Assembly (NCBI GenBank): GCA_044841755.1
Contig: JAXOFM010000002.1
Coordinates: 1-64,000 of the forward strand
Length of the DNA stretch: 64,000 nucleotides
Reading direction: 5' to 3'
Source: CAZAPO01 sp044841755
GTDB taxonomy: Bacteria > Bacteroidota > Bacteroidia > Flavobacteriales > Flavobacteriaceae
Position numbers and translations under genes: made by a program. Positions 33,413-43,737 of the stretch are shown in pieces (the stretch's first letter is position 1; each line of letters begins with the position of its first letter). The notes beneath the pieces are model-generated. The model saw nothing but the letters and a program-made list of their open reading frames with translations. It made no database searches and was not told where the DNA came from.

Positions 33413-34123
33413 ATGTTAGGATTATTAGTCATTATAGTAATCTCATGGTTGCTATTACATTTTATCGAAAAACAAAATATTGAAGTTTTAGGAGTTATTC
33501 CAAACAAACAACGTGTCATTCAGTTTACACTTGGTTTTGTATTTATAGTACTTATTTGCTTATTGAGTGTTTATATAGAAACCGTTGTTTTAAATGTTGA
33601 ATGGAAAGTGAATGATAGTATTAGTATAAAATCTATTTTCAACTCTTTTGTTTATCATGTTAGATCTGCGTTAACTGAAGACTTGGTGTTTAGAGGTGCA
33701 ATTTTGTACATACTCATAAGTAGGTTAGGAGCAAAATGGGGAATCTTAATTTCTGCTTTGTGTTTTGGTGTATATCATGTGTTTTCTTATGGAATGACTG
33801 GTGAAAGAATCATTCCAATTTTATACGTAATTCTAGTAACTGGTTTTGTTGGTTACGTTTGGGCTTATACATTTAATAAAATAAAATCTATAATGATGGG
33901 ATTGGGTTTTCATATAGCCTACAATTTTACAATGGCAATGTTTTATGAATCACCACCAGTTGGTGAACTGCTAATGCAAGAAATTTATAAAACAAGTTTG
34001 AGCGATTGGAATTGGCTTCTCTATAATCTTCCTAAAGGTCTTTTACCATCTGTTTTAACCTTGGTGTTTGTAAATCAGTTTTTAAAATATACATCTAATA
34101 GAAAACAGGATTTAATTAATTAA
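33413..34123 (+). CDS. CPBP (Abi) family intramembrane protease, first copy
   Basis: 236 residues with about six membrane segments. The CPBP motifs are visible: motif 1 LTEDLVFRGAILYI (canonical EExxxR, but the second Glu is Asp here), motif 2 CFGVYHVFS (His) and motif 3 MGLGFHIAYNF (His/Asn). The family includes Rce1-like proteases and bacterial proteins tied to bacteriocin immunity or peptide processing. The E-to-D change is conservative and activity may be retained. A second, separate CPBP gene follows after 1 bp. Confidence 0.85.
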   Translation: MLGLLVIIVISWLLLHFIEKQNIEVLGVIPNKQRVIQFTLGFVFIVLICLLSVYIETVVLNVEWKVNDSISIKSIFNSFVYHVRSALTEDLVFRGAILYILISRLGAKWGILISALCFGVYHVFSYGMTGERIIPILYVILVTGFVGYVWAYTFNKIKSIMMGLGFHIAYNFTMAMFYESPPVGELLMQEIYKTSLSDWNWLLYNLPKGLLPSVLTLVFVNQFLKYTSNRKQDLIN

Positions 34124-34124
34124 T

Positions 34125-34940
34125 ATGAGAGCTATATTTGATAAATTTCCAAATGTTTCAAGGTTTGTTCTAGCAATAGTACTATTTGCTTTAGTGCTGT
34201 TTGTTAGTGGTCTAACAAATAGAGGAGTTGTAAAAGAATACTTTCCTTATGTGTCTTGCATATTTTTATTTATTGCTACATGGTTTCTTTATCGAACCGA
34301 AAAGAAATCATTAAAGGCAATCGGATTAAATTTCAGTTTGAGAAATGTCTCGCTTTTACCTTTGGGAATCCTAATAGGAATATTTGCACTTTTTGGAGCA
34401 AAGTATTTTAGAGCACTTTACCTAGGAGAAACATTTGAGTTTACAACTACTATTGATTATTCAACAATTCTACTTGCTTTTTATTTCATCTTGCCACAAG
34501 TAACTACAGAGGAGTTTTTATTTAGAGGTTACTTGTTTAAAAAAACGATTGAAGTTTCTAATGTGGTAGTAGCTAACATTATATTTTCAATTTTGTTTAT
34601 GCTAATTCACGTTTTGGATGAAGGAGTTATGAATAATAGAGGTTTGCTCATCTTGTTAGTTGTTTCTATTCCTGTTGGTCATTTGCTATTTGCAACAGCT
34701 TTGGTAAAGTCGAAATCATTATTCTTTCCAATTGGCCTTCATTTAGGTAATAACTGGGCAACACGCCATTTAATAAGTGATGCTAATACCAGTGATAGCA
34801 TACTTTATATAACTAATCCAAACTCATTTGAAACTTGGACGTCTTTTATTGTCTTTCTAATAATCTTTAATGGATTCTTTTTGTTGGTCGCTTTTGTAAT
34901 CTGGAAATGGGATAAGATTTTGGTTTTAGTTAAGCGTTAA
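34125..34940 (+). CDS. CPBP (Abi) family intramembrane protease, second copy
   Basis: 271 residues with multiple membrane helices. Motif 1 is canonical (TTEEFLFRGYLFKK), motif 2 is FSILFMLIHVLDEG, and motif 3 is FPIGLHLGNNWAT. It shares architecture but little sequence with the preceding copy, so it is an old paralogue or an independent family member rather than a recent duplicate. It sits between the first CPBP gene and a dipeptide epimerase in the same operon. Substrate unknown. Confidence 0.87.
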   Translation: MRAIFDKFPNVSRFVLAIVLFALVLFVSGLTNRGVVKEYFPYVSCIFLFIATWFLYRTEKKSLKAIGLNFSLRNVSLLPLGILIGIFALFGAKYFRALYLGETFEFTTTIDYSTILLAFYFILPQVTTEEFLFRGYLFKKTIEVSNVVVANIIFSILFMLIHVLDEGVMNNRGLLILLVVSIPVGHLLFATALVKSKSLFFPIGLHLGNNWATRHLISDANTSDSILYITNPNSFETWTSFIVFLIIFNGFFLLVAFVIWKWDKILVLVKR

Positions 34941-34958
34941 GATGATTACATTTAAGGC

Positions 34959-35981
34959 ATGGAATTAACTCTGTCCTTAAAGCATTTCAAGTTAGAATTA
35001 AAGCACCCTTTTACAATTTCTAGATCAACCAGAACGCATCAGGATACAGTAATTGTATCAATTTCAGATGGTGTGAATACTGGTTATGGCGAAGCAATTC
35101 CATATCCATTTTATGGAATCACAACCGAAAAATTAATAGGTTCACTAAAAAAAGTAGAACATCTTATAGTTGATGCATATAATTATACTCCTAAAAATCT
35201 TTGGAACATAATTGAACCAGAATTAAAAGATAATTATTTCGCCCTTTGTGCTCTTGATTGTGCTTTTTGGGATTACCACGCGAAATTAAATAATAGAACA
35301 ACCAGAAGTTATTTTGCGAAGGGAGGACTAACTCCACCAATGAGTAATTATACTATAGGGATTGACACAATTGAGGTCATGAAGCGGAAGATTCTTGAGC
35401 AACCATGGCCTGTGTATAAAATTAAACTTGGCACAAAACAAGATGTTGAAATTATCAAACAGTTAAGAGAAATAACTGACGCAGTTTTTAGAGTTGATGC
35501 TAATTGCGCTTGGACAGTAGATGAAACACTTCAAAATGCTATAGCACTGAAAGAACTTGGAGTTGAGTTCTTAGAGCAACCCTTACATCAAGATAATTGG
35601 GAAGGAATGAAAACTCTTAAAGAAGAATGTGTGCTGCCAATAATAGCTGATGAAAGTTGTCAGCGTTTTGAAGATGTTGAGCAATGTACAAAGGCTTTTC
35701 ATGGTATTAATATCAAGCTCATGAAGTGCGGAGGTGTTACACCTGCTTTAAAAATGATAGCGTTAGCTCGACAGAAAGGTGTGAAAGTTATGGCTGGATG
35801 TATGGCAGAATCCTCAGTTGGCATATCTAATCTTTGTCAAATTTCACCACTACTAGATTATATAGATGCCGATGGTGCTATGCTTATGAAAAATGATACT
35901 GCAAGAGGCGTTGTTTTAGAGAAGGGAAATATTGTTTTTAGTAACAAAATTGGCTCTGGAATTGATAACTTATTGATATAA
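34959..35981 (+). CDS. Dipeptide epimerase (L-Ala-D/L-Glu type), enolase superfamily
   Basis: 340 residues. An N-terminal capping domain (LSLKHFKLELKHPFTISRSTRTHQDTVIVSI) is followed by the TIM barrel. The barrel carries the general base motif YKIKLGT (KxK), metal ligands in RVDANCAWT (Asp), EFLEQPL (Glu) and IADESC (Asp), INIKLMKCGG (Lys, second base) and MAGCMAESSVGIS. These are the muconate-lactonizing/dipeptide-epimerase subgroup residues. Such enzymes commonly epimerise L-Ala-D-Glu from murein recycling; other dipeptides are possible. It is the last gene of the XRE-CPBP run. Confidence 0.88.
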   Translation: MELTLSLKHFKLELKHPFTISRSTRTHQDTVIVSISDGVNTGYGEAIPYPFYGITTEKLIGSLKKVEHLIVDAYNYTPKNLWNIIEPELKDNYFALCALDCAFWDYHAKLNNRTTRSYFAKGGLTPPMSNYTIGIDTIEVMKRKILEQPWPVYKIKLGTKQDVEIIKQLREITDAVFRVDANCAWTVDETLQNAIALKELGVEFLEQPLHQDNWEGMKTLKEECVLPIIADESCQRFEDVEQCTKAFHGINIKLMKCGGVTPALKMIALARQKGVKVMAGCMAESSVGISNLCQISPLLDYIDADGAMLMKNDTARGVVLEKGNIVFSNKIGSGIDNLLI

Positions 35982-36166
35982 CTCACTTAAAATAAGCTTG
36001 TTTCTTAAGCTTTACTGATTTTACTTCCAGCCTACGACTAAAAAAACTACCGAAATTCGTTTTAAAGTTATTTTTAGCGGTTTTAAGCCACTTTTAAATT
36101 TTTTAAAATTGTTGATAAAATTGTAATAAATGTCTTAAATCGCTTAAAATTGCCCTTCATATTTAG

Positions 36167-36174
36167 TATATTTG
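36167..36174 (+). promoter_or_regulatory. gyrB promoter -7 element
   Basis: TATATTTG, an exact consensus match, 71 bp before the gyrB ATG, which leaves a leader of about 65 nt. Confidence 0.6.
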
Positions 36175-36239
36175 TATATAAGTGAGAATGATACGTTTTA
36201 GTGTCATTTTTTTTTGAATAGAGATTAAAATATAATTGA

Positions 36240-38186
<1,947 letters not shown>

Positions 38187-38206
38187 TTAATACTCATAAT
38201 AATATT

Positions 38207-38237
38207 GAAAAGGAGAAGCTTAAGCTTCTCCTTTTTT
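38207..38237 (+). terminator. Rho-independent terminator after gyrB
   Basis: Perfect palindrome with arms AAAAGGAGAAGCTT/AAGCTTCTCCTTTT and a T-run, 20 bp past the stop. Confidence 0.92.
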
Positions 38238-38326
38238 TATGCTTTTAGGTAGGAATTTTGTCCAGCTAATTGTTATATCATCAAATACAACGAAATCTAC
38301 TTAGGGCATAAGATTTGTGAAAAAAC

Positions 38327-38361
38327 ATCGTTTAAAAGTAAAAATAATCGTTTAAAAGTAA
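38327..38361 (+). promoter_or_regulatory. Direct repeat with 20-bp period upstream of the DUF6588 gene
   Basis: ATCGTTTAAAAGTAA occurs exactly at 38327-38341 and 38347-38361, two helical turns apart, ending 19 bp before the -7 element at 38381. The placement suits an activator site. The core partly resembles LytTR-type regulator half-sites. Confidence 0.55.
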
Positions 38362-38380
38362 TTTTTTGAATTCTTTTTCC

Positions 38381-38388
38381 TAAGTTTG
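38381..38388 (+). promoter_or_regulatory. DUF6588 gene promoter -7 element
   Basis: TAAGTTTG, an exact consensus match, 23 bp before the ATG at 38412. Confidence 0.7.
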
Positions 38389-38411
38389 TCTAACCCAAAT
38401 TTGCTAAAAAA

Positions 38412-39455
38412 ATGAAAAAGCTTAGTCTACTATTATCACTTTTCGTAACAACAAATGTTACGCTTGCACAAGAATTAGAAACTATATTATTGGCGGCAGA
38501 TGATGCCTCAAAATTAATGCAAGGTTATCTTAATCCAGCTTCAAAAGGATTAATGTATTCCATGAATGGAGGTTGGTATACAACTGCTAAAACCCATAAG
38601 GTATTAGGATTTGATCTTACTATTTCAGCAAACGGATCTTTTGTTCCAAGTGCTGATGAAATGTTTGCATTTATTCCAAGCGATTACCAGTTTTTATCAC
38701 TTCCAAATAATGAAAGCTCAATTCCTACGGTTATGAGTGACAATGATGCATCAACTATGGTTGACGTTTCGGTTCCTGTTGGAGATGGAACTTTTAAAGT
38801 TGCGAGTTTTGAAATGCCTGGAGGAATTACTGAGGAGTTGCCAGCTAATGTTGTACCTACTCCTATGGTTCAAGCTGGGATCGGACTACCATTACATACA
38901 GATTTAAAGATTAGGTTTGCTCCAACAGTATCATATTCAGATAACTTTGAAGCTAATTTAATTGGTATTGGCCTTCAACATAACTTAATGCAATACCTTG
39001 GTCCATTGGATAAGTTACCATTGAGTCTTTCGGTGTTAGCTGCGTTTACAAAAATTGATGCTACTTATAATATAGGGGACGAGTCTGCAGATGGAGTGTC
39101 AGTTACTAATGGAAGTGCAGGTTTTGAATTAAATACTTGGACAGCTCAGTTATTAGGGTCATTAGATTTTAAAATTGTCACTATTTATGGTGGTTTAGGA
39201 TACAACAGCGGAAAAACAAGTTTAAAAATGAATGGAACTTATAATTTGTCTTATGATATTGATGATGGTAATGGCAATATTATAGGTTCAGTTGATGAAT
39301 CTATTACAGATCCTATTGATTTAGAGTTTGATGTAGATGGATTTAGAGGTACTATTGGTACAAGACTTAATTTGGCTTGGTTTAAAATATTTGCTGATTA
39401 TACCTTACAAGAATACAATACAGCAACTGTTGGTATCGCCTTCAGTTTCAGATAA
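38412..39455 (+). CDS. DUF6588 family protein, predicted outer-membrane beta-barrel
   Basis: 347 residues. Signal peptide MKKLSLLLSLFVTTNVTLAQ. The start of the mature part (ELETILLAADDASKLMQGYLNPASKGLMYSMNGGWYTTAKTHK) is the DUF6588 signature. Amphipathic strands follow (LKIRFAPTVSYSDNF, GTIGTRLNLAWFKIFADYTLQEYNTATVGIAFSF), ending in Phe-Arg as in outer-membrane barrels. Function unknown. The gene has its own promoter with an upstream 20-bp-period direct repeat, so expression is probably conditional. Monocistronic. Confidence 0.8.
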   Translation: MKKLSLLLSLFVTTNVTLAQELETILLAADDASKLMQGYLNPASKGLMYSMNGGWYTTAKTHKVLGFDLTISANGSFVPSADEMFAFIPSDYQFLSLPNNESSIPTVMSDNDASTMVDVSVPVGDGTFKVASFEMPGGITEELPANVVPTPMVQAGIGLPLHTDLKIRFAPTVSYSDNFEANLIGIGLQHNLMQYLGPLDKLPLSLSVLAAFTKIDATYNIGDESADGVSVTNGSAGFELNTWTAQLLGSLDFKIVTIYGGLGYNSGKTSLKMNGTYNLSYDIDDGNGNIIGSVDESITDPIDLEFDVDGFRGTIGTRLNLAWFKIFADYTLQEYNTATVGIAFSFR

Positions 39456-39478
39456 AATAACAACAAAAACGTTGTAGT

Positions 39479-39514
39479 AGAAAGCGCTTGATTAAATCAA
39501 GCGCTTTCTTTATT
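39479..39514 (+). terminator. Rho-independent terminator after the DUF6588 gene
   Basis: Perfect stem GAAAGCGCTTGAT/ATCAAGCGCTTTC with a 3-nt loop and a following T-rich run. Confidence 0.9.
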
Positions 39515-39531
39515 TAAAGTAATATTCTTCG

Positions 39532-39539
39532 TAATTTTG
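39532..39539 (+). promoter_or_regulatory. mdh promoter -7 element
   Basis: TAATTTTG, an exact consensus match, 45 bp before the mdh ATG at 39585. An in-frame TTG lies inside this element, so it cannot be the true start. Confidence 0.7.
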
Positions 39540-39584
39540 CAGTCTAAAAATTCAACACAATTAAACCTTAAAAAAGATAAAAAA

Positions 39585-40511
39585 ATGAAAGTAACAGTAG
39601 TAGGAGCTGGAGCGGTTGGAGCAAGTTGCGCAGAGTATATCGCAATTAAAGATTTTGCTTCTGAAGTTGTTTTAGTAGATATTAAAGAAGGCTATGCCGA
39701 AGGAAAGGCAATGGACCTTATGCAGTGCGCTTCTTTAAATGGTTTTGATACCAAAATTACAGGAACAACTGGAGATTATTCTAAAACTGCAAATAGTGAT
39801 ATTTGTGTAATTACTTCTGGAGTTCCACGTAAGCCAGGAATGACTCGTGAAGAGTTAATTGGTATTAATGCTGGAATCGTAAAAACCGTTTCTGAAAACT
39901 TAATCAAGCACTCTCCTGATACTATCTTAATTGTTGTGAGTAACCCAATGGATACCATGACCTATTTAGCTCATAAAGCAACAGGATTACCAAAGAATAG
40001 AATTATAGGAATGGGAGGAGCTTTAGATTCTGCTCGTTTCAAATACAGACTAGCTGAAGCATTAGATGCACCAATTAGTGATGTTGACGGAATGGTAATT
40101 GGTGGACATAGTGATGTAGGTATGGTTCCTTTAACTGCACATGCGACAAGAAATAGTATAAAGGTTACGGAGTTCTTATCAGACGAAAGATTAGAACAAG
40201 TAAAAGAAGATACTAAAGTTGGTGGAGCAACATTAACTAAGCTTTTAGGAACTTCTGCTTGGTATGCTCCAGGAGCTGCTGTAAGCGGATTGGTTCAAGC
40301 TATTGCTTGTGATCTTAAAAAGATGTATCCATGTTCAGCACTATTAGAAGGGGAGTATGGATTGAATGACCTTTGTATTGGTGTTCCTGTAATTTTAGGA
40401 AAGAATGGTATTGAAAATATTGTTGAGATCGAATTAAGTGAAGCAGAAAAGTCACACATGGAAAGAAGTGCTGAAGGTGTGAAGAAAACCAACGGCTTAC
40501 TGGACGCTTAA
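39585..40511 (+). CDS. mdh: Malate dehydrogenase
   Basis: 308 residues from the ATG at 39585. NAD-binding motif GAGAVGASCAEYIA starts the protein. VPRKPGMTREELIGINAGIV contains substrate-binding Arg residues, VVSNPMDTMTYLA and GMGGALDSARFKYRLAEAL follow, and GGHSDVGMVPL carries the catalytic His. The GMTREELI wording is that of the LDH-like MDH group found in Bacteroidota. It oxidises malate to oxaloacetate in the TCA cycle. Monocistronic. Confidence 0.95.
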   Translation: MKVTVVGAGAVGASCAEYIAIKDFASEVVLVDIKEGYAEGKAMDLMQCASLNGFDTKITGTTGDYSKTANSDICVITSGVPRKPGMTREELIGINAGIVKTVSENLIKHSPDTILIVVSNPMDTMTYLAHKATGLPKNRIIGMGGALDSARFKYRLAEALDAPISDVDGMVIGGHSDVGMVPLTAHATRNSIKVTEFLSDERLEQVKEDTKVGGATLTKLLGTSAWYAPGAAVSGLVQAIACDLKKMYPCSALLEGEYGLNDLCIGVPVILGKNGIENIVEIELSEAEKSHMERSAEGVKKTNGLLDA

Positions 40512-40534
40512 TTAAGTAAGAAAAATAAGATTTA

Positions 40535-40575
40535 AGAAAGATTGTTTCGTACATTCGCGGGGCAATCTTTTTTTA
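40535..40575 (+). terminator. Terminator after mdh
   Basis: Stem AAAGATTG/CAATCTTT with an 18-nt loop and a T-run. The loop contains TACATTCG, a one-mismatch -7 element that could also serve the DUF4412 gene downstream. Confidence 0.7.
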
Positions 40576-40594
40576 TTTAAAAAATCTAAAACGA

Positions 40595-41260
40595 ATGAGA
40601 AAACTATTATTACTATTATTTGTACTTGCTTCTTTTAATGTTTTTGCTCAAAAGAAAATGAATGAAGGAGTTTTGGTTATGAAGCAAACCATGTCGAGTG
40701 AAAATGAAATGATGCAACAGCAATTTGCTTCTATGGGAGAAATGATTACAACAACTTATTTTAAAGGCAATAAATCTTGTGCAGAATTATCTAACCCAAT
40801 GTCTGGAGATGTTACAGCAATAATAGATCAGGAGTCACAAGAAATGGTGATGTTAATGGACAACCCAATGATGGGTAAATTATATGCTAAACAATCTCTG
40901 AAGCTTACCGAAGAGCAATTAAGTAAAATAAAAGTATCACCTGTTGATGAAACAAAAACTATTCTAGGTTATGAGTGCAAAAGAGTAGACGTTACCACAG
41001 AAGAGCAAGGTACCGAAATGACAATTTCGTTTTTTGTTACAGATGCTTTTGAAATTCCAACACAACAAACAGCAATGTTTGGAGATAAACTAAAAGGCTT
41101 GCCAATGTATTTTGAGATGAAAATGAATCAAATGGGAATGGATTTTGTTATTACCACAGAGGTAACAGAAATTAGAGATGAAAAGGTGGATGATTCCAAA
41201 TTTGATATGACTGTTCCAGAAGGTTATAAAGAAAACAACATGTTGCTTGGTAAGCAATAG
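40595..41260 (+). CDS. DUF4412 domain exported protein
   Basis: 221 residues. Signal peptide MRKLLLLLFVLASFNVFAQ. The mature domain reads GVLVMKQTMSSENEMMQQQFASMG, TYFKGNKSCAELSNPM, MLMDNPMMGKLYA and KTILGYECKRVDV, matching DUF4412, a Met-rich domain of envelope proteins in Bacteroidota. Met clusters could bind metal, but that is speculative. Likely periplasmic. A strong palindromic terminator separates it from the convergent GNAT gene. Confidence 0.82.
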   Translation: MRKLLLLLFVLASFNVFAQKKMNEGVLVMKQTMSSENEMMQQQFASMGEMITTTYFKGNKSCAELSNPMSGDVTAIIDQESQEMVMLMDNPMMGKLYAKQSLKLTEEQLSKIKVSPVDETKTILGYECKRVDVTTEEQGTEMTISFFVTDAFEIPTQQTAMFGDKLKGLPMYFEMKMNQMGMDFVITTEVTEIRDEKVDDSKFDMTVPEGYKENNMLLGKQ

Positions 41261-41283
41261 TTTGTTAATAATAATATTGAAAA

Positions 41284-41307
41284 CGGGAGCCAATTGGCTC
41301 CCATTAT
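41284..41307. terminator. Bidirectional terminator between the DUF4412 and GNAT genes
   Basis: Perfect 18-bp palindrome GGGAGCCAATTGGCTCCC (41285-41302) between convergent stop codons. The U-tracts are short. Confidence 0.75.
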
Positions 41308-41820
41308 TTATAAAGTATATCTAAATCCAAATACTTGAACACTGTTTTTTTCAAAGTCAATTTCTGGAAATCGAACAAAACCCATTCGTTTATATATTTT
41401 CCATGCTGTCATCATTGACTTAGTAGAATGTATTACCAGATGCTCAAAACCTCCATCTTTAGCTTGTTTCATGCAATGCGCAATAAGTAATTTCCCTAAA
41501 CCTTTTCCTCTAATTTCTGGATTAACAGCAAGAAGTCTAAAAGCAGCTGCGTTTTGACTAGTTGTGGCTTCGCCACCAGCACCATAATATTTCATGTCTC
41601 CAAAATAGACTAAACCACCATCAACTTTTCCATTTTCAGAAACAGCAACAAATAGTTTAACTTTTGGTTGCTCAGTGAAGTCACCAACATTTTTTAAAAC
41701 ATGATAATATTGCGGGATTTCATCAGGACCTGGAAAACCTGTAAGTTGAGAATAAACATCAACCATTAATTGACCAAGTTCATCATGTTCGTTTTGATGA
41801 GCCTCTCTTATTTCATGCAT
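41308..41820 (-). CDS. GNAT family N-acetyltransferase
   Basis: 170 residues. The GNAT acetyl-CoA-binding signature is visible as RLLAVNPEIRGKGLGKLLIAHCMKQA (R/Q-x-x-G-x-G/A), followed by FEHLVIHSTKSMMTAWKIYKRMGFVR. The N-terminal part (IREAHQNEHDELGQLMVDVYSQL) is typical. Substrate unknown. Its ATG directly follows the formate-THF ligase stop codon (no gap), so translation is probably coupled. Confidence 0.85.
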   Translation of the reverse strand: MHEIREAHQNEHDELGQLMVDVYSQLTGFPGPDEIPQYYHVLKNVGDFTEQPKVKLFVAVSENGKVDGGLVYFGDMKYYGAGGEATTSQNAAAFRLLAVNPEIRGKGLGKLLIAHCMKQAKDGGFEHLVIHSTKSMMTAWKIYKRMGFVRFPEIDFEKNSVQVFGFRYTL

Positions 41821-43497
41821 TTATGACAATCCGGAAATTACACCATTATTATCTATGGACATACCTTCAGATGCAGGTATAGCAGGAAGCCCAGGCATAC
41901 GCATCATTTTTCCTAAAATTGGAATAATAAACTGTGCGCCAGCAGCAATTTCAACTTCTCTAACGGTTACTTTAAAGCCACTAGGTCTTCCAATAAGTTT
42001 ATCATCATCAGAGAAAGATTTCTGCGTTTTTGCCATACAAATAGCAAAATCATTAAATCCAAGTCGATCAATTCTTCTGAGATTCAATTCAGCTTTTTTG
42101 TCGTAAATAACTCCATCAGCTCCATAAATTTCTCGAGCTATAGTTTCTATTTTTTCTTTTACTGGACTTTTCCAATCATATAAAGGTTTGTATTGAGTAG
42201 CTTTATTTTCAACTACATCGACAACTGCGCTTGCAAGGTTTTTTGTTCCTTCACCTCCTTTTGCCCAACCTTCAGATAATACCGCCTGTACGCCTAAACT
42301 TTCGCAGGTTGTTTTTACATAATTAATTTCTTCTTCAGAATCTGAAACAAAGGCATTAATAGCAACAACAGGTTCTATATTATATTTTCTAATATTCTCA
42401 ATATGCTTTTCAAGGTTTTTAAATCCTTCTTTAACAGCCTCAAGATTGGGAGTGTTATAGTCTTCTTTTTGAACTCCGCCATGATGTCTCAATGCTCTCA
42501 CTGTTGCTACCAAGACCACACATTTAGGATTTAAACCAGCATAAGCCGATTTAATATTCAGGAATTTTTCTGCTCCAAGATCAGCTCCAAAACCAGCTTC
42601 CGTTACCACATAGTCAGATAATGATAATCCCATTTTAGTGGCAATAATAGTATTGGTACCCTGAGCAATATTTGCAAATGGTCCACCATGAATAATAGCT
42701 GGATTCTTTTCAAGTGTCTGAACAAGATTAGGTTTTATAGCATCTTTAAGTAAGATAGCCATGGCATTTTCTGCGTTTAGATCTCTCGCGAAAATTGGGT
42801 TTTTATCAAATGTAAACCCAATGAATATATCTCCTATGCGCTTTTTAAGATCTTCAAAATCTGTGGCCATACAAAGTATTGCCATAATCTCAGAAGCCGG
42901 AGTAATATTAAATCCATCCTCACGAGGAATACCGTTAGCTGTACCTCCTAAACCAATAGTAATTTGGCGCAAAGCACGATCGTTCATATCAATTACACGT
43001 TTCCACAAAATGGTGCGTGGATCAATATTTAAATTTCGAGTCTTGCTTTGTAGATTATTATCAATTAAGGCAGATAATAAATTATTTGCTTTTTCAACAG
43101 CATTGAAATCTCCAGTGAAATGTAAGTTAATATCTTCCATAGGTACAACTTGTGAGTGACCTCCACCAGCAGCACCACCCTTAATACCAAAAACAGGACC
43201 TAATGAAGGTTCACGAAGTACCACTGTAGCCTGTTTTCCAATCTTGTTAAGTCCTTCGGTTAGACCTATAGAAACTGTAGTTTTTCCTTCACCTGCTGGA
43301 GTTGGAGTAATTGCAGTTACCAAAACAAGATTGTTCTGCTTTATTTTGTCTTCATCAATAAGATTTAAAGGAAGTTTTGCTTTATACTTTCCGTAAAGTT
43401 CAAGATCGTCTTCACTTATGTTTAACTTATTAGCAATGTTTTTGATGTGTGTAATGTCGTTTGCCTGAGCAATTTCAATATCTGTTAAATATGCCAT
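41821..43497 (-). CDS. fhs: Formate--tetrahydrofolate ligase
   Basis: 558 residues, the usual length for the bacterial monofunctional enzyme. Signature motifs are [18 protein letters not shown] (P-loop, about 63-80), [37 protein letters not shown] and [15 protein letters not shown]. It makes 10-formyl-THF from formate, THF and ATP. With folD (23924-24799) it completes formate assimilation into the one-carbon pool. A palindrome lies upstream at 43593-43612. Confidence 0.96.
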   Translation of the reverse strand: MAYLTDIEIAQANDITHIKNIANKLNISEDDLELYGKYKAKLPLNLIDEDKIKQNNLVLVTAITPTPAGEGKTTVSIGLTEGLNKIGKQATVVLREPSLGPVFGIKGGAAGGGHSQVVPMEDINLHFTGDFNAVEKANNLLSALIDNNLQSKTRNLNIDPRTILWKRVIDMNDRALRQITIGLGGTANGIPREDGFNITPASEIMAILCMATDFEDLKKRIGDIFIGFTFDKNPIFARDLNAENAMAILLKDAIKPNLVQTLEKNPAIIHGGPFANIAQGTNTIIATKMGLSLSDYVVTEAGFGADLGAEKFLNIKSAYAGLNPKCVVLVATVRALRHHGGVQKEDYNTPNLEAVKEGFKNLEKHIENIRKYNIEPVVAINAFVSDSEEEINYVKTTCESLGVQAVLSEGWAKGGEGTKNLASAVVDVVENKATQYKPLYDWKSPVKEKIETIAREIYGADGVIYDKKAELNLRRIDRLGFNDFAICMAKTQKSFSDDDKLIGRPSGFKVTVREVEIAAGAQFIIPILGKMMRMPGLPAIPASEGMSIDNNGVISGLS

Positions 43498-43592
43498 TTT
43501 GGTTGGTTGAATTTTTAAGATCTAATTATTCCAAAGCGTTATTTCAAATTAAAGTATTAGGAATAAGCGAACATAAAAATAGGTAAATTGAT

Positions 43593-43612
43593 AATTTTGA
43601 GTACTTAAAATT
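43593..43612. promoter_or_regulatory. Near-perfect 20-bp palindrome between divergent fhs and 43738 genes
   Basis: AATTTTGAGTACTTAAAATT has a self-complementary centre AGTACT and one mismatched pair. It lies 96 bp upstream of fhs and 126 bp upstream of the small exported protein gene. Confidence 0.35.
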
Positions 43613-43693
43613 GTGATTTTTTTAGTTTCATCGATGATAATATTCTTTCTATCGTAAAGTAATGTGAATTGAGGTTCGTTTAACTAAAATATA

Positions 43694-43733
43694 CCAATTC
43701 TATTGGCAAATCTATGTGTAAATCATATATTTG
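43694..43733 (+). promoter_or_regulatory. Promoter of the 206-aa exported protein gene, predicted leaderless, with upstream palindrome
   Basis: TATATTTG (43726-43733) is an exact -7 match only 4 nt before the ATG at 43738. CCAAT-TCT-ATTGG (43694-43706), a perfect short palindrome, sits ~20 bp upstream of the -7 box. Confidence 0.5.
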
Positions 43734-43737
43734 GCGC

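Noticed and set aside
35985..36015. Terminator after the dipeptide epimerase
   Set aside because: The AAGCTT/AAGCTT pairing is short and not followed by a T-run, so it is not called.
38248..38261. Third, degenerate copy of the ECF motif (GGTAGGAATTTTG) upstream of the DUF6588 gene
   Set aside because: It differs at key positions, lacks the TTAAA end, is ~150 bp from the gene, and the gene has its own consensus promoter; probably chance.
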